DNA of 49,645 nt from an uncultured Oscillibacter sp. (GCA_910585385.1 CAJUDV010000017.1:1-49645), one strand, 5' to 3'. Counted from the stretch's first letter, positions 15,625 through 25,043 are shown. Notes: generated by a model not told the origin, from the letters alone. Translations and numbers: made by a program.

Positions 15625-15653
15625 ACCGGCCCGGGGCGCTGCCCCGGGCCGGT
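15625..15653. terminator. GC-rich hairpin after ilvE
   Basis: A 13-bp perfect stem (15625-15637 with 15641-15653) and three-base loop between convergent genes. The T-tract is weak (TTCCC). Confidence 0.65.
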
Positions 15654-15667
15654 TCCCATGCCTGTAT

Positions 15668-16102
15668 TCATGTCTTCGCGTCGATCTGCGCGCCGCACTT
15701 CGGGCAGGTGATGACGATTCTCCCCTTCCCCGCCGGCACCCGGCAGACTGCCTTGCACTTCTTACAGGTAAAGTACCTGTGGTCCCTATCGGCGCGGCGG
15801 GCAGCGGCGCTTTTCCGGCCGTTTTTCACCCGCCAGACGAAGTTGACCCACTTCTGGTTCTCCGCCCGGCGCTTATACAGGTTTTTGGAAAACATTCGCA
15901 CCAGGATATAGAGCATCAGGACGAAGAGGACTCCCTCAAACACGCTGGTGATCAGGCGGTTTTTCAGCGCCGCGTTGACCGCCAGCTCCACCAGCCACAG
16001 TCCCAGATAGCCGCAGAACAGCGCCCGGTTCAACTGATCCATGCCGTTGCGTCCGTACATAAACCGGGCGGCCGCGTTCCCCATTCTCTGGAAGATGCCC
16101 AT
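15668..16102 (-). CDS. Small membrane protein with C-terminal zinc ribbon
   Basis: A 144-residue protein with two hydrophobic helices (LFCGYLGLWLVELAVNAAL and VFEGVLFVLMLYILVRMF, about residues 28-75). A basic stretch follows, then a zinc-ribbon-like cysteine set, CKKCKAVC and CPKCGAQ, at the C-terminus. It is probably an inner-membrane protein with a cytoplasmic metal-binding knuckle. Function unknown. It converges on ilvE and is divergent from htpG. Confidence 0.78.
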   Translation of the reverse strand: MGIFQRMGNAAARFMYGRNGMDQLNRALFCGYLGLWLVELAVNAALKNRLITSVFEGVLFVLMLYILVRMFSKNLYKRRAENQKWVNFVWRVKNGRKSAAARRADRDHRYFTCKKCKAVCRVPAGKGRIVITCPKCGAQIDAKT

Positions 16103-16285
16103 ACTCCCGTGCCCCTTTCCGGCGTCTGCCGCCGTTCCATATCTCTTTTTGTATTTTACTCGTAATTTCCTGGATAGACAACTGTCTGACGGCAGAATTT
16201 ACAAAATAGTCATTTATTTTTCGGCCTCTCTATGGTATATTTACTGATTATTAAAAAACGAAAATAAAGGAAGTGCGTTCAATTT

Positions 16286-18169
16286 ATGGCAAAAAAGCAA
16301 TTTAAGGCGGAGTCTAAACGGCTGCTGGACCTGATGATCAACTCCATCTACACCCACAAGGAGATCTTCCTGCGGGAGATCATCTCCAACGCCAGCGACG
16401 CCTGCGACAAGCTGTGCTACCTGGCCCTCACGGACGACAGCGTGGGCATGAGCCGCAAGGACTTTCAGATCAACCTCACCGTGGATAAAGAGGGCCGCCT
16501 CCTCACCGTTTCCGACAACGGCATCGGCATGGACAGGGAGGATCTGGAGAACAACCTGGGCGTCATCGCCTCCTCCGGCTCCTACAAGTTCAAGCAGGAC
16601 CTGCCTGACGACGCCAAGGACACCGACGTCATTGGGCAGTTCGGCGTGGGCTTCTACTCCGCGTTCATGGCGGCGGACCGCATCACCGTGGTGACGAAGA
16701 AGTACGGCAGCGATACCGCCTACCAGTGGCAGTCCTCCGGGGCCGACGGCTACACCATCACCGAGTGCGGCAAGGACGCCGTGGGCACCGACATTGTGAT
16801 GCACATCAAGCCGGACACCGACGACGAGAAGTACAGCGAGTTTCTGGAGTCCTGGCGAATCCAGGAGCTGGTGCGGAAGTACTCCGACTACATCCGCTTC
16901 CCCATCCGCATGGAGGTCTCCAAGACCCGGAAGAAGGAGGACTCTCCGGAGGACAAGCCGGAGTACGAGACCTACACCGAGGTGGACACCCTGAACTCCA
17001 TGGTACCCATCTGGCAGCGGCGGAAATCCAGCGTGAAGCCGGAGGAGTACAATAAGTTCTACCGGGACAAGTTCCACGACTACGCCGACCCCCAGCGGGT
17101 AATCGCCGTGTCCGCCGAAGGCGCGGTGACCTATAAGGCGCTGCTGTTTATCCCCGGCGCCGCGCCCTTCGACTACTACACCAAGGAGTTTGAGAAGGGC
17201 CTACAGCTCTACTCCAACGGCGTGCTCATCATGGACAAGTGCGCCGACCTGCTGCCGGAACACTTCCGGTTCATCCGGGGCGTAACGGACTCCCCGGATC
17301 TGAGCCTCAACATTTCCAGGGAGCTCCTCCAGCACGACCGGCAGCTGAAGGTCATCGCCGGGAATCTGGAGAAGAAGATCAAGAGCGAGCTTAGCAAGAT
17401 GCTCAAGGACAGCCGAGAGGACTACGAGAAGTTCTGGAAGAACTTCGGCCGCCAGCTGAAATACGGCGTGGTAAACGAATACGGCCGGCACAAGGACCTC
17501 CTCCAGGACCTGCTGCTGTTCCACTCCTCCACGGAGAAAAAGCCCGTGACGCTGGAGGAGTATGTCTCCCGCATGAAGGAGGACCAGAAATATATTTACT
17601 ACGCTGCCGGCGAGACCCTGGAGAAGATCGACCGCCTCCCCCAGACGGAGAGCCTCCGGGACAGCGGCACGGAGATCCTCTACTTCACCGAGGAGGTGGA
17701 CGAGTTCTGCGCCCAGACTCTCCGCGCCTACAAGGACAAGGAGTTCCGCTCCGTGCTGGACCAGGAGATCGATGAGGGGGCGGAGAAGAAGGCCGAGGAG
17801 GCTGCCGCCTCCCACAAATCCGTCTTTGACTTTGTGAAGGAAGCCCTGGGCGACACGGTGAAGGAGGTCAAGGCCTCCGCCCGGCTGAAATCCCACCCCG
17901 TCTGCCTCACCGCCGGAGAGGGGCTGAGCTTTGAGATGGAGAAGTATTTCCAGGCTGTCCAGCCCGACGCCGCCCTAAAGGCCGACCGCATCCTGGAGCT
18001 GAACGTGGAGCACCCGGCCTTCCAGGCCCTGGAGAGCGCCGTGGAGGCGGACCCGGAGAAGGCCAGGAAGTACGCCTCGCTGCTGTACAGCCAGGCCCTT
18101 TTAATCGCGGGCCTTCCCCTGGAGGACCCCTCCGGGTACACAGACCTGGTGTGTGAGCTGATGAAGTAA
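16286..18169 (+). CDS. htpG: Molecular chaperone HtpG (Hsp90)
   Basis: A full-length Hsp90 of 627 residues. The N-terminal GHKL ATPase domain shows EIFLREIISNASDACDKL, DNGIGM and GQFGVGFYSAF; the middle and C-terminal dimerisation domains follow in normal length. It is an ATP-driven chaperone for late folding steps. No CIRCE element was seen upstream. AAGGAAG lies 12 bases ahead of ATG 16286. It is monocistronic, ending at the hairpin at 18193-18225. Confidence 0.97.
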   Translation: MAKKQFKAESKRLLDLMINSIYTHKEIFLREIISNASDACDKLCYLALTDDSVGMSRKDFQINLTVDKEGRLLTVSDNGIGMDREDLENNLGVIASSGSYKFKQDLPDDAKDTDVIGQFGVGFYSAFMAADRITVVTKKYGSDTAYQWQSSGADGYTITECGKDAVGTDIVMHIKPDTDDEKYSEFLESWRIQELVRKYSDYIRFPIRMEVSKTRKKEDSPEDKPEYETYTEVDTLNSMVPIWQRRKSSVKPEEYNKFYRDKFHDYADPQRVIAVSAEGAVTYKALLFIPGAAPFDYYTKEFEKGLQLYSNGVLIMDKCADLLPEHFRFIRGVTDSPDLSLNISRELLQHDRQLKVIAGNLEKKIKSELSKMLKDSREDYEKFWKNFGRQLKYGVVNEYGRHKDLLQDLLLFHSSTEKKPVTLEEYVSRMKEDQKYIYYAAGETLEKIDRLPQTESLRDSGTEILYFTEEVDEFCAQTLRAYKDKEFRSVLDQEIDEGAEKKAEEAAASHKSVFDFVKEALGDTVKEVKASARLKSHPVCLTAGEGLSFEMEKYFQAVQPDAALKADRILELNVEHPAFQALESAVEADPEKARKYASLLYSQALLIAGLPLEDPSGYTDLVCELMK

Positions 18170-18189
18170 GACGGAGATCAAAGGGATGT

Positions 18190-18678
18190 TCAGGGCAGGA
18201 CAGACCGCAATGGTCTGTCCTGCCCCACGCCCGCAGTAAAAACCGGGTGCTCGATATTAAAAAGGAATATCCCGTCCTGTCTCAGTGTCCTATGGACGTT
18301 TCGGAATATGGTCTCGATGTTTTCGACGTAGTGCAGGGCCAAATTGGAGACCACGCAGTCCCAGGCGTTCTCCGGGTATTCGTATTCTTCAATGCCGCAG
18401 ACACGGTATTCGATCTGACGTTCCCCGCTGCGTTTTTTCGCCTCCGCGATCATTTTGGAGCTCAGGTCAAGTCCCAGTACCCGTACCGCGCCCCGCTCCG
18501 CCGCGAATCTGCAATGCCAGCCGTACCCGCAGCCCAGATCAAGGACGCGCGCTCCCTGAAGCGGCGGAAACAGGGGCTTTAATTGGCGCCATTCCCCGGC
18601 AGAGCGCAGGCCGTCCCTGCTGCGGGCCATCTTCGCGTACTCCATAAAAAAGCGCTCATTATCATATTCGCTGTACAT
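18190..18678 (-). pseudogene. Class I SAM-dependent methyltransferase, truncated at the 3' end
   Basis: A 162-residue ORF with a normal methyltransferase N-terminus: VLDLGCGYGWHCRFA (SAM motif I, about residue 45), LGLDLSSKMI and CVVSNLALHYV. Family members of this type usually run to about 240 residues. Here the homologous part stops after EHPVFTAGVGQD, and the remaining residues are encoded by the htpG terminator hairpin. The C-terminal substrate-binding part is therefore missing and the protein may be inactive. The ribosome binding site (GGGGAGGAGG) is intact. It lies directly after the NifU-domain gene on the same strand. Confidence 0.65.
18193..18225. terminator. Perfect 14-bp hairpin after htpG, inside the truncated methyltransferase end
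   Basis: 18193-18206 pairs exactly with 18212-18225, with the loop GCAAT. It terminates htpG, and on the minus strand it also encodes the last codons of the methyltransferase ORF. Confidence 0.7.
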
Positions 18679-18694
18679 GGCCTCCTCCCCGCGC

Positions 18695-18988
18695 TCACAG
18701 GCGGTGCTCCCGCAGCAGCTTTTTCGCCTGCTTCCACAGCTCGTCGCTGACGGTCTGGACCACCGCCACCTTCCGCACCAGCTCCGGCAGGGCCTGCACC
18801 AGCTCCGCCTCCACGATGGTCTCGTTGGTCAGGTCCGCCGAGGGACACCCGGCACACTGGCCCAGCAGCTTCACATACAGCACGCCCTCCTCCAGGCGGT
18901 CGATCTCAATCTCCCCGCCGTGGGCCCGCAGGGCGGGCCGGACCCTCTCCTCCAGAACCGCCTCAATTTTTCTCAGTTCCTCACGCAT
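18695..18988 (-). CDS. NifU C-terminal-domain protein (Fe-S scaffold/carrier)
   Basis: A 97-residue Nfu-type protein. The motif LLGQCAGCPSADLT carries the CxxC that binds a [4Fe-4S] cluster between two subunits. It delivers clusters to target enzymes. ATG 18988 overlaps the end of the AAA ATPase gene by eight bases, with GGGGAAGG upstream. A longer in-frame reading to 19126 lies inside the ATPase gene and is rejected. Confidence 0.88.
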   Translation of the reverse strand: MREELRKIEAVLEERVRPALRAHGGEIEIDRLEEGVLYVKLLGQCAGCPSADLTNETIVEAELVQALPELVRKVAVVQTVSDELWKQAKKLLREHRL

Positions 18989-20507
18989 GTCCTTCCCCCT
19001 GTTCCGCCGCCTTGGCGGCGGCGATCTCCTCTCTGATTCTGTGACGGGTGTCGTCAAACAGCAGCTCCCGGTTGTGGCGGAAGTAGGCGTCGCAACCGAA
19101 GTTCTCCACAAACCAGCTGGTGTCATACCCGGCGGTGATCTCCGTCACGAAGATCACCAGCTCCTGGCTGTCGCCAAAGGTCTCCTCCAGAAAGCGGAAG
19201 GCGCCGGCGAACATGGCCCCGGTCTCCTCCCCCAGGGCCGCCCGGCGGTCCACCTCCCGGCGGAATTGCTCCCGGACAAGCTCCATGGCCGCCTCCGGGG
19301 CGGCGTCCTCTCCGGCCAGCAGCCGGCGGTAGTCCTCCAGCGCATGGATCTCCCGCTGCCCCAGGTCCCGGCGCTCCCGGTCCAGCTGGCCCGCCTCTCC
19401 GGCCTGCCGCTGCGCCTCCTGCCGCTTCCGGATCAATTGGGCCAGCGCCGCCTGGGGCTCCGCCGTCTCGATTTTGGCCTTGAACTCCGTCAGCGCGGCG
19501 TGGAGGGCGGTGGTCAGGGCGTCCTGGCGCCGGGTGTTCCGGGCCTCCTCGCTGAGGCGGGAGAGCACCAGCCCCATGACCGACAGCTTCTCGTCAAAGG
19601 GCGCGCTCCGCAGCTCCGACACGGTAATGGGCTGCCAGGTCCCCTTCAAAATGTCCTCCACATGGTAGGTCCTCTGGTACTTGTAATAGAGCTCCAGGTA
19701 ATTGGCGAAATCCTTGGCGATCCGGGGCATCTGGATATACTGCCCCACCACCTCCCGGCTCACCCGGAGGCCCAGATTCTCATAGGCGCAGATCAGCTCG
19801 CTGAGATCCTCCCAGCCCCGGGCCGTGGCAAATTCCAGTCCCTCCGCCGTGGTCTCCACCCGGTAAAAGTTGTCCTTTTTGATGTCCAGATAGGACACCA
19901 CCGCCCCGTGGACGCCCCGCCCCCGGGCGTACTCCTTCCAGACGGCGAAATCCTCCCTCACGTCGATGCGCTTCACCCGGTCCAGCGTCACCACATCAAA
20001 GTCCCGGACAGACCGGTTGTACTCCGGCGGGTTCCCCGCCGCCGCGATGAGCCATCCCTCCGGCAGGCGCTGGTTGCCGAAGGTCTTGCACTGGAGGAAT
20101 TGCAGCATCATAGGGGCCAGGGTCTCGGAGACGCAGTTGATCTCGTCCAGAAAGAGGATGCCCTCCCGGAGGCCCGTCCGCTCCATCAGCCGGTAGACCG
20201 AGGCCAGAATCTCGCTCATGGTGTACTCGGTGACGGAGAACTCCTCCCCGCCGTAGGTCCGCTTTTCGATGAAGGGCAGGCCCACGGCACTTTGGCGGGT
20301 GTGGTGGGTGATGGTGTAGGACACCAGGCCCACACCGGTCTCCGCGGCGATCTGCTCCATGATCTGGGTCTTGCCGATGCCCGGCGGCCCCATCAGCAGA
20401 ATGGGCCGCTGGCGGACGGCTGGAATCAGATAATTCCCCAGATCATCTCTGGCGAGGTAGGCCCTCAGAGTGTTTGTGATCTCTTGTTTGGCTTGTTTGA
20501 TGTTCAT
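18981..20507 (-). CDS. MoxR-type AAA+ ATPase paired with a VWA-like protein
   Basis: A 508-residue protein. The AAA domain occupies about residues 30-260, with Walker A MGPPGIGKTQ, Walker B GILFLDEIN and a sensor-like AAAGNPPEYN. The C-terminal half (about 330-508) is helical and charged. MoxR ATPases work with VWA-domain partners to remodel or activate other proteins, and the upstream gene encodes such a partner. The overlap with the NifU-domain gene suggests that metal-cluster assembly or enzyme maturation is the task; this is inference. Confidence 0.88.
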   Translation of the reverse strand: MNIKQAKQEITNTLRAYLARDDLGNYLIPAVRQRPILLMGPPGIGKTQIMEQIAAETGVGLVSYTITHHTRQSAVGLPFIEKRTYGGEEFSVTEYTMSEILASVYRLMERTGLREGILFLDEINCVSETLAPMMLQFLQCKTFGNQRLPEGWLIAAAGNPPEYNRSVRDFDVVTLDRVKRIDVREDFAVWKEYARGRGVHGAVVSYLDIKKDNFYRVETTAEGLEFATARGWEDLSELICAYENLGLRVSREVVGQYIQMPRIAKDFANYLELYYKYQRTYHVEDILKGTWQPITVSELRSAPFDEKLSVMGLVLSRLSEEARNTRRQDALTTALHAALTEFKAKIETAEPQAALAQLIRKRQEAQRQAGEAGQLDRERRDLGQREIHALEDYRRLLAGEDAAPEAAMELVREQFRREVDRRAALGEETGAMFAGAFRFLEETFGDSQELVIFVTEITAGYDTSWFVENFGCDAYFRHNRELLFDDTRHRIREEIAAAKAAEQGEGHA

Positions 20508-20653
20508 CGCAATGGTCCTTTCGGGAAGAGTCCGGCCCCGGGCCGGGATAAGGAACGCCGCCCCATGGGCGGCAGAATTTTTTCCGCCCTTGCTTGCGGG
20601 CGGGGAGCGTTTCAGCCATCATCCCGGCTGAATCCTCCAGCCGCCCGCAATTT

Positions 20654-22009
20654 CTAAAGCTCCGGCAGCTCTGCCGGATCCGGCATGTCGGCCTCCTCCG
20701 CGGCGGCGGAGACCGCTCTCTCCAGCCCCGGCAGGCCCAGCACCAGCCGGATCGCCCAGGGCGGCACCCGGACGGACAGCGGCGGCTCCTCCAGCAGCAC
20801 AAAGGCCGTCTCCCAGGGCGGCCGCCGCTGGGGGTAGATCCCCATGCCGTCGGTGAAGTAAATCAGTCCCCGGAGGCTGGCGAAGGCCCCCTCCCGCTGG
20901 AGGCGGGCCACATAGTCAAACACCGGCCGGAAGTCCGTGGCGCTGCCGCCGGAGAGCTGGAAATTCTCCATGTACCGCCGCAGGTCCTCCAGGTCATGGA
21001 CCGCCATGTCGGAGCGCACCTGGTCGTCACACTGGATAATCCGGATGTTCACCTTTCGGGTGAAGGTCTCCGTGCTGCGCAGAATGGCGTAGGTGCAGGC
21101 CAGAAACTGCCGCACCAGCTCCCCGGAGGTGGACATGGAGGTGTCCACGGCGATGACGAAGTCCTCGATCCGCTTCTCCTCCCGGGTCTCCGGCGGCTCC
21201 ACCAGAGGGAGGTTCCCGTAGAGCCGCAGGCCGTAGGCGTAAAAGCCGTAGTCAAAGGCGTCGCCGTCCACCGCCATGACCTCCCGGGGCACGGTGAAGC
21301 GCCTGAGAAAGGCCCGGTAGTCCACATCGTCCCGGACGGCCACCCGGATCTGCTCCAGCACCGCCTCCCCGCCGGCGGACTGCCCCGCCAGCACGGTCTC
21401 CATGGCGGTGCGGGTCTTCTCCGACAGGTCCCTCCATTTCTCGTCCTGGCGATGGCTCCGCTCCTGACCGTCCTGCCGCTCCATATCCCAAAGCCCGTGG
21501 TCGTCCACCAAAAAGGCCCGCTGGAGCCGGGCCAGCTCATACTCCGGCAGGGCCAGCCGCAGCAGGCGGCGGTAGATGCCCTCGGCGGCAATCACCGGCA
21601 TGTCCGCACGGCACTCGCCATAGAACCTCCGCCGCAGGGGGGCGGCGTCCCCGGCCAGGCAGGGGTAGTCCAGCCCGTCCAGAACGCTCTCCACCGCCGC
21701 GTCGCAGGCGAGATCCCACAGCGCCGGCACTCTGCCCCGCTTCTTCCCCAGGTGGCGGAGCATGCAGTGGAGCAGCACATGGAGATAGGCCCGGTTCACC
21801 GCCGTCCGGGAGCGGAGATACCGCTCCGCCAGGAACGCGCCGTCGTAGTACAGCGTCTCCCCGTCGGTGGCCAGGGACAGCGTGACCCCGCCGCCGGGCT
21901 GGAAAGCCAGGGCGCACAGCGCCGCGTCCAGATAGGGCAGGCTGAGATACAGCTCGTTCCGGGCGGCGGACAGGATCTCCCGCCCGATTTTCTCATAGCT
22001 CCGCTCCAA
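20654..22009 (-). CDS. VWA-like metallopeptidase-type protein (DUF2201 family)
   Basis: A 451-residue protein. The N-terminal half contains a zinc-peptidase-like stretch (RAYLHVLLHCMLRHLG, about residue 75, an HxxxH pattern) and the C-terminal half a VWA-like domain with the MIDAS motif IAVDTSMSTSGE (about 290-300). This matches the putative metallopeptidase/VWA-like family that pairs with MoxR ATPases. It lies 146 bases upstream of the ATPase gene on the same strand. A probable promoter is TTGGCA (22088-22093), 18 bases, TATATT (22064-22069). Confidence 0.85.
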   Translation of the reverse strand: MERSYEKIGREILSAARNELYLSLPYLDAALCALAFQPGGGVTLSLATDGETLYYDGAFLAERYLRSRTAVNRAYLHVLLHCMLRHLGKKRGRVPALWDLACDAAVESVLDGLDYPCLAGDAAPLRRRFYGECRADMPVIAAEGIYRRLLRLALPEYELARLQRAFLVDDHGLWDMERQDGQERSHRQDEKWRDLSEKTRTAMETVLAGQSAGGEAVLEQIRVAVRDDVDYRAFLRRFTVPREVMAVDGDAFDYGFYAYGLRLYGNLPLVEPPETREEKRIEDFVIAVDTSMSTSGELVRQFLACTYAILRSTETFTRKVNIRIIQCDDQVRSDMAVHDLEDLRRYMENFQLSGGSATDFRPVFDYVARLQREGAFASLRGLIYFTDGMGIYPQRRPPWETAFVLLEEPPLSVRVPPWAIRLVLGLPGLERAVSAAAEEADMPDPAELPEL

Positions 22010-22223
22010 TAAAACACCTCTTTTCGGAACTCCCCATCCGCTTTTTTGCTTCCATCGCCTCTAAATATAAAAAACACAGTGGATATTTGCCAATCCATAG
22101 GCAGGCGGCGGCAATACCATATAAAATCGGAAGGCCTTCCGCGGCCCCCCTGTCCGGCGGGATAAATTCTCGTCCTTCCGGCATCCCCCTCGTGAATGCG
22201 GTTCCGCGCCTTTTAAAAAGCTT

Positions 22224-23201
22224 TTAGAGCGTGAAGTCCCTGGCCGCCCCGGTGGGAAACCGCCGGTGCCGCTCCTCCAGCAGCAGCGCCAGGGCGGCGG
22301 CGTTCCCCCGCTCCCGGGCCAGGGCGCAGGCGGCCGCCAGCGTCTCCCGGTCCGGCTGGGCCTCCGCCAGCAGCAGCCCCAGCCCGGAGACGTCCCCCAG
22401 GGACAGCAGAAATTGGACGGCCTCCAGGACGTGGGAGCGGAGATAGGCCCGATAGTCCGCCGCGGCCCGGTCCGTCAGCTCCGCCGGATACCGCAGCCGC
22501 CACCAGGCCAGCCTCAGGGCGCAGTCCCCGTCGTGCTCCATGGCCAGCATGGGCCGCCACAAGGCGTCATAGGCCTTGATGTCCAGCTTCTTGCCGTAGA
22601 AACAGTGGTGGTAGCCGTAGCCCGCGCCGTAGATGTTGTAGTCAAAGTGGTGGGCGGGACAGTTCTCCTCGTAGACCTCCACGTACTCCGGGAAAATCAG
22701 CCTGGCCGCCGTTTCGCCGCCCCGGCGAAGCGTCACGTCCAGCTCTCCCGGCAGCTCTCCGGCGAGGCAGGCCAGCAGCTCTCCCTCCCGCCCGGCGCAG
22801 TCCACCTGGAAGGTGTCCAGACGGCGGCAGTTCATGATGGCCCCGCCGCCCCAGTACCTTACGCCGTCCCCCAAACGCAGAACTTTCAGCTCCCCGCAGT
22901 TGAACAGGGCGTAGTCCCCCACCCGCTCCAGAGAGGCGGGCAGGGTCAGGTCCCGGAGATTCCGGTTGTCCCACTGGGCGTCCGGCGGCAGGGGACCGCA
23001 GGACACCACCACCTCCCGCCCAAAGACCGGCCCGGCGCCAGGGGCCAGGGCGTGATCACCCAGGGCCGTCACCGGCAGGTCCCACAGCGTCTCCGGCAGG
23101 ACGGCGGCAGGCTCACAGGCCTCCGCCCGCAAAACGGCGATTCCGTCCCCCTCCCGGCGGACGGTTAATTTCCAGCCGCTGACGCCGCTGATGATCTCCA
23201 A
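22224..23201 (-). CDS. Leucine-rich-repeat-like protein, unknown function
   Basis: A protein of 325 residues from the TTG at 23201, which follows a GGAGGGGGAG ribosome binding site. An in-frame TTG at 23258 falls on a promoter-like TATACT and is rejected. The first half has BspA-type leucine-rich-like repeats (NLRDLTLPASLERVGDYALF, then ELKVLRLGDGVRYWGGGAI). The second half is helical and ankyrin-like (SLGDVSGLGLLLAEAQPDRE), with a His- and Tyr-rich stretch between. There is no signal peptide, so it is probably cytoplasmic. Partners are unknown. Confidence 0.72.
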   Translation of the reverse strand: MEIISGVSGWKLTVRREGDGIAVLRAEACEPAAVLPETLWDLPVTALGDHALAPGAGPVFGREVVVSCGPLPPDAQWDNRNLRDLTLPASLERVGDYALFNCGELKVLRLGDGVRYWGGGAIMNCRRLDTFQVDCAGREGELLACLAGELPGELDVTLRRGGETAARLIFPEYVEVYEENCPAHHFDYNIYGAGYGYHHCFYGKKLDIKAYDALWRPMLAMEHDGDCALRLAWWRLRYPAELTDRAAADYRAYLRSHVLEAVQFLLSLGDVSGLGLLLAEAQPDRETLAAACALARERGNAAALALLLEERHRRFPTGAARDFTL

Positions 23202-23395
23202 TGCCCTCTCCCCCTCCGGTCCGCCGCTTCCCGTAAAGTCTGATATAGTATACCACAAACCTCCCTGTTTTCCTAGAGTCTGTTTTAAAACCGGCGGAAT
23301 TTCCGTCGGGCGAGGCGATTTGACGCGGGAGTCCTGCCGGATTTCAAATCAACCCGGCTCCAGCGGAAAAAGACGCCCGCCGGAACCCCGCCCAA

Positions 23396-23438
23396 AATTC
23401 ATGGCCAAAAAGAGGCAGCCTCTTTTTGGCCATGAATT
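23396..23438. terminator. Perfect 21-bp inverted repeat after the MerR-RDD gene
   Basis: 23396-23416 is the exact reverse complement of 23418-23438, with one base between, including an A5/T5 tract in each arm. It lies about 60 bases beyond the stop of the minus-strand gene and probably ends its transcript. Confidence 0.7.
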
Positions 23439-23499
23439 GGACCTGTCTGCGGCGTCAAAACCGCTGTCTGTCCGGATATTGCGGTGCCAGCAGGCCCCA

Positions 23500-24975
23500 T
23501 CAGTCCTCCAGGGCGATGGTGCAGCGGAAGAAGAAAAAGTTGTTCTCTTTGTCGTTTGGAATGGCCAGTCCGGAGTCCCCGCTGATGTGGAAATTCCGGC
23601 TCTCCACCTCCCAGGTGACGACGGCGCCGTTTCCCCGGAGGGTGAAGCCGTTTTCCCAGTCCGCGTTCGCCAGATCACGGAACAGGGCTTTCCGCCCAAA
23701 GGTCCAGAGGGGGACATCCTCCTGGGCCCAGATCAGGGCCGTGGCCGCTGTGGTGATGGTTCCGATGGGAAAATAGACCCAATCCTCCGTGTTCTCTATG
23801 GCGCGCTCCAGGGTGACGGCCCGCACCGCCTCATTCTCCAGGGTGTAGCGGAAATCGTGGTCCAGATGCCAACTGCCGTCCAGGTCCACCACAAAGGTCC
23901 CCGGTGGGTCCGGCGCTCTCTTCCACGCGCCTGTCTCGTCCAGAATCCAGGTGGAGGACTGGCCGATGTAGGCGGCCTGGCGGTTGTAGTTCTCCGCGAA
24001 CTCCGCCACTGTCAAATCTCCCCGGTTGGGGGGCAGCTGGGAGCGGCTGTTGGCCGCCTCGGCGCACGCCAGCACCAGCACTGACGCCAGGACAAAGGCG
24101 GCGGCGTGCCGCAAAGGCCGAAACGGGGCGGCCGTATAGGCGGTGTCCACGTCCCAGGGCTGGGGCTCGTCGTTCCAGCACCGGTTGGCTGTGCGGAACA
24201 TCTGAATCCAGGACCAGATGGGGATAAAGGCGCCCCTGCCGTACCACAGCAGCAGGAGGTACCGGGTGAACCCCTCGGAATAGGTAAGCCTCTCCCCGCT
24301 TGCCCTGGTAATCCGCAGGCCCAGCAGGGCCTTGCCCGGGGTGGTTCCGAAGAGAAGCAGCAGCAGCGGCTCCAGAAACAGCCAGATCACATAGACGGCA
24401 ATCTGAACCGCCAGCCCGCTGGCCAGAGAGGGGTTGTGCCCCGTCAGGGCGATGACCGCAAGCAAGGCAAATGTCAGTCCCCACTCGTCAAAGAGCCGCG
24501 CCAGCAGCCGCCGGGTGAGGCCGGTGTACACCGGCAGGGCGTCCGACGCCGGCAGCGCCGGGGCAGACGGGGCCTTCCACCACGCCTCTCCGTCCGCGGC
24601 GGGCAGGGCCGGGGCGTCCAGGGCGGAGAGGTACGTCCCCGGGTCCAGGGTCTCAAAGCTCTCCCCGGACCGGCGCAGATCCCCGCAGACCCGCTCCACC
24701 CGCTCCAGAGTCCCCCGCTCCCCGGCAAGCTCCGCCAGGCGGCGGTCCAGGGCCTCGGAGAGGCTCCGGGAGCCCCGCCGGAGCTCTTTCAGCTCCTCCA
24801 CGGGAACGCCCAGCCGCCGCAGCAGCTTGATCTTCTCCAGAACCGCCAGGTCCGCCTCGCTGTAATCCCGGTAGCCGTTCCTGGCCCGGGCAGGAGTCAG
24901 CAGCCCCTCCGACTCGTAGTAGCGGATGTTTGCCCGGGGCACGCCGGAGCGGGCCTCCATCTCCTTACTGGTCAT
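23500..24975 (-). CDS. MerR-type regulator fused to an RDD membrane domain
   Basis: A 491-residue fusion. Residues 1-110 are a MerR winged helix with its coiled coil (ANIRYYESEGLLTPARARNG, YRDYSEADLAVLEKIKLLRR). About 160-290 is an RDD domain with hydrophobic helices (LTFALLAVIALTGHNPSLAS, VYVIWLFLEPLLLLLFGTTP) and the TPGKALLGLRI signature. A further helix at about 310-325 is followed by a long probably extracytoplasmic domain. A DNA-binding protein tethered to the membrane could sense an envelope signal. AAAGGAGG precedes ATG 24975. Confidence 0.85.
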   Translation of the reverse strand: MTSKEMEARSGVPRANIRYYESEGLLTPARARNGYRDYSEADLAVLEKIKLLRRLGVPVEELKELRRGSRSLSEALDRRLAELAGERGTLERVERVCGDLRRSGESFETLDPGTYLSALDAPALPAADGEAWWKAPSAPALPASDALPVYTGLTRRLLARLFDEWGLTFALLAVIALTGHNPSLASGLAVQIAVYVIWLFLEPLLLLLFGTTPGKALLGLRITRASGERLTYSEGFTRYLLLLWYGRGAFIPIWSWIQMFRTANRCWNDEPQPWDVDTAYTAAPFRPLRHAAAFVLASVLVLACAEAANSRSQLPPNRGDLTVAEFAENYNRQAAYIGQSSTWILDETGAWKRAPDPPGTFVVDLDGSWHLDHDFRYTLENEAVRAVTLERAIENTEDWVYFPIGTITTAATALIWAQEDVPLWTFGRKALFRDLANADWENGFTLRGNGAVVTWEVESRNFHISGDSGLAIPNDKENNFFFFRCTIALED

Positions 24976-25043
24976 ATCACCGCCTCCTTTTACCCCCAGT
25001 GTAAACTATCAAGTAACTTCCATGTCAAGTTTTTTTGAGCATT

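Noticed and set aside
16103..16285. CIRCE or CtsR operator upstream of htpG
   Set aside because: No TTAGCACTC-type inverted repeat or CtsR heptad repeat was found; only a weak TATATT -10 is visible.
18816..20657. A 613-codon plus-strand ORF opposite the MoxR ATPase
   Set aside because: The minus strand has Walker motifs and normal family features; the plus frame is composition-driven.
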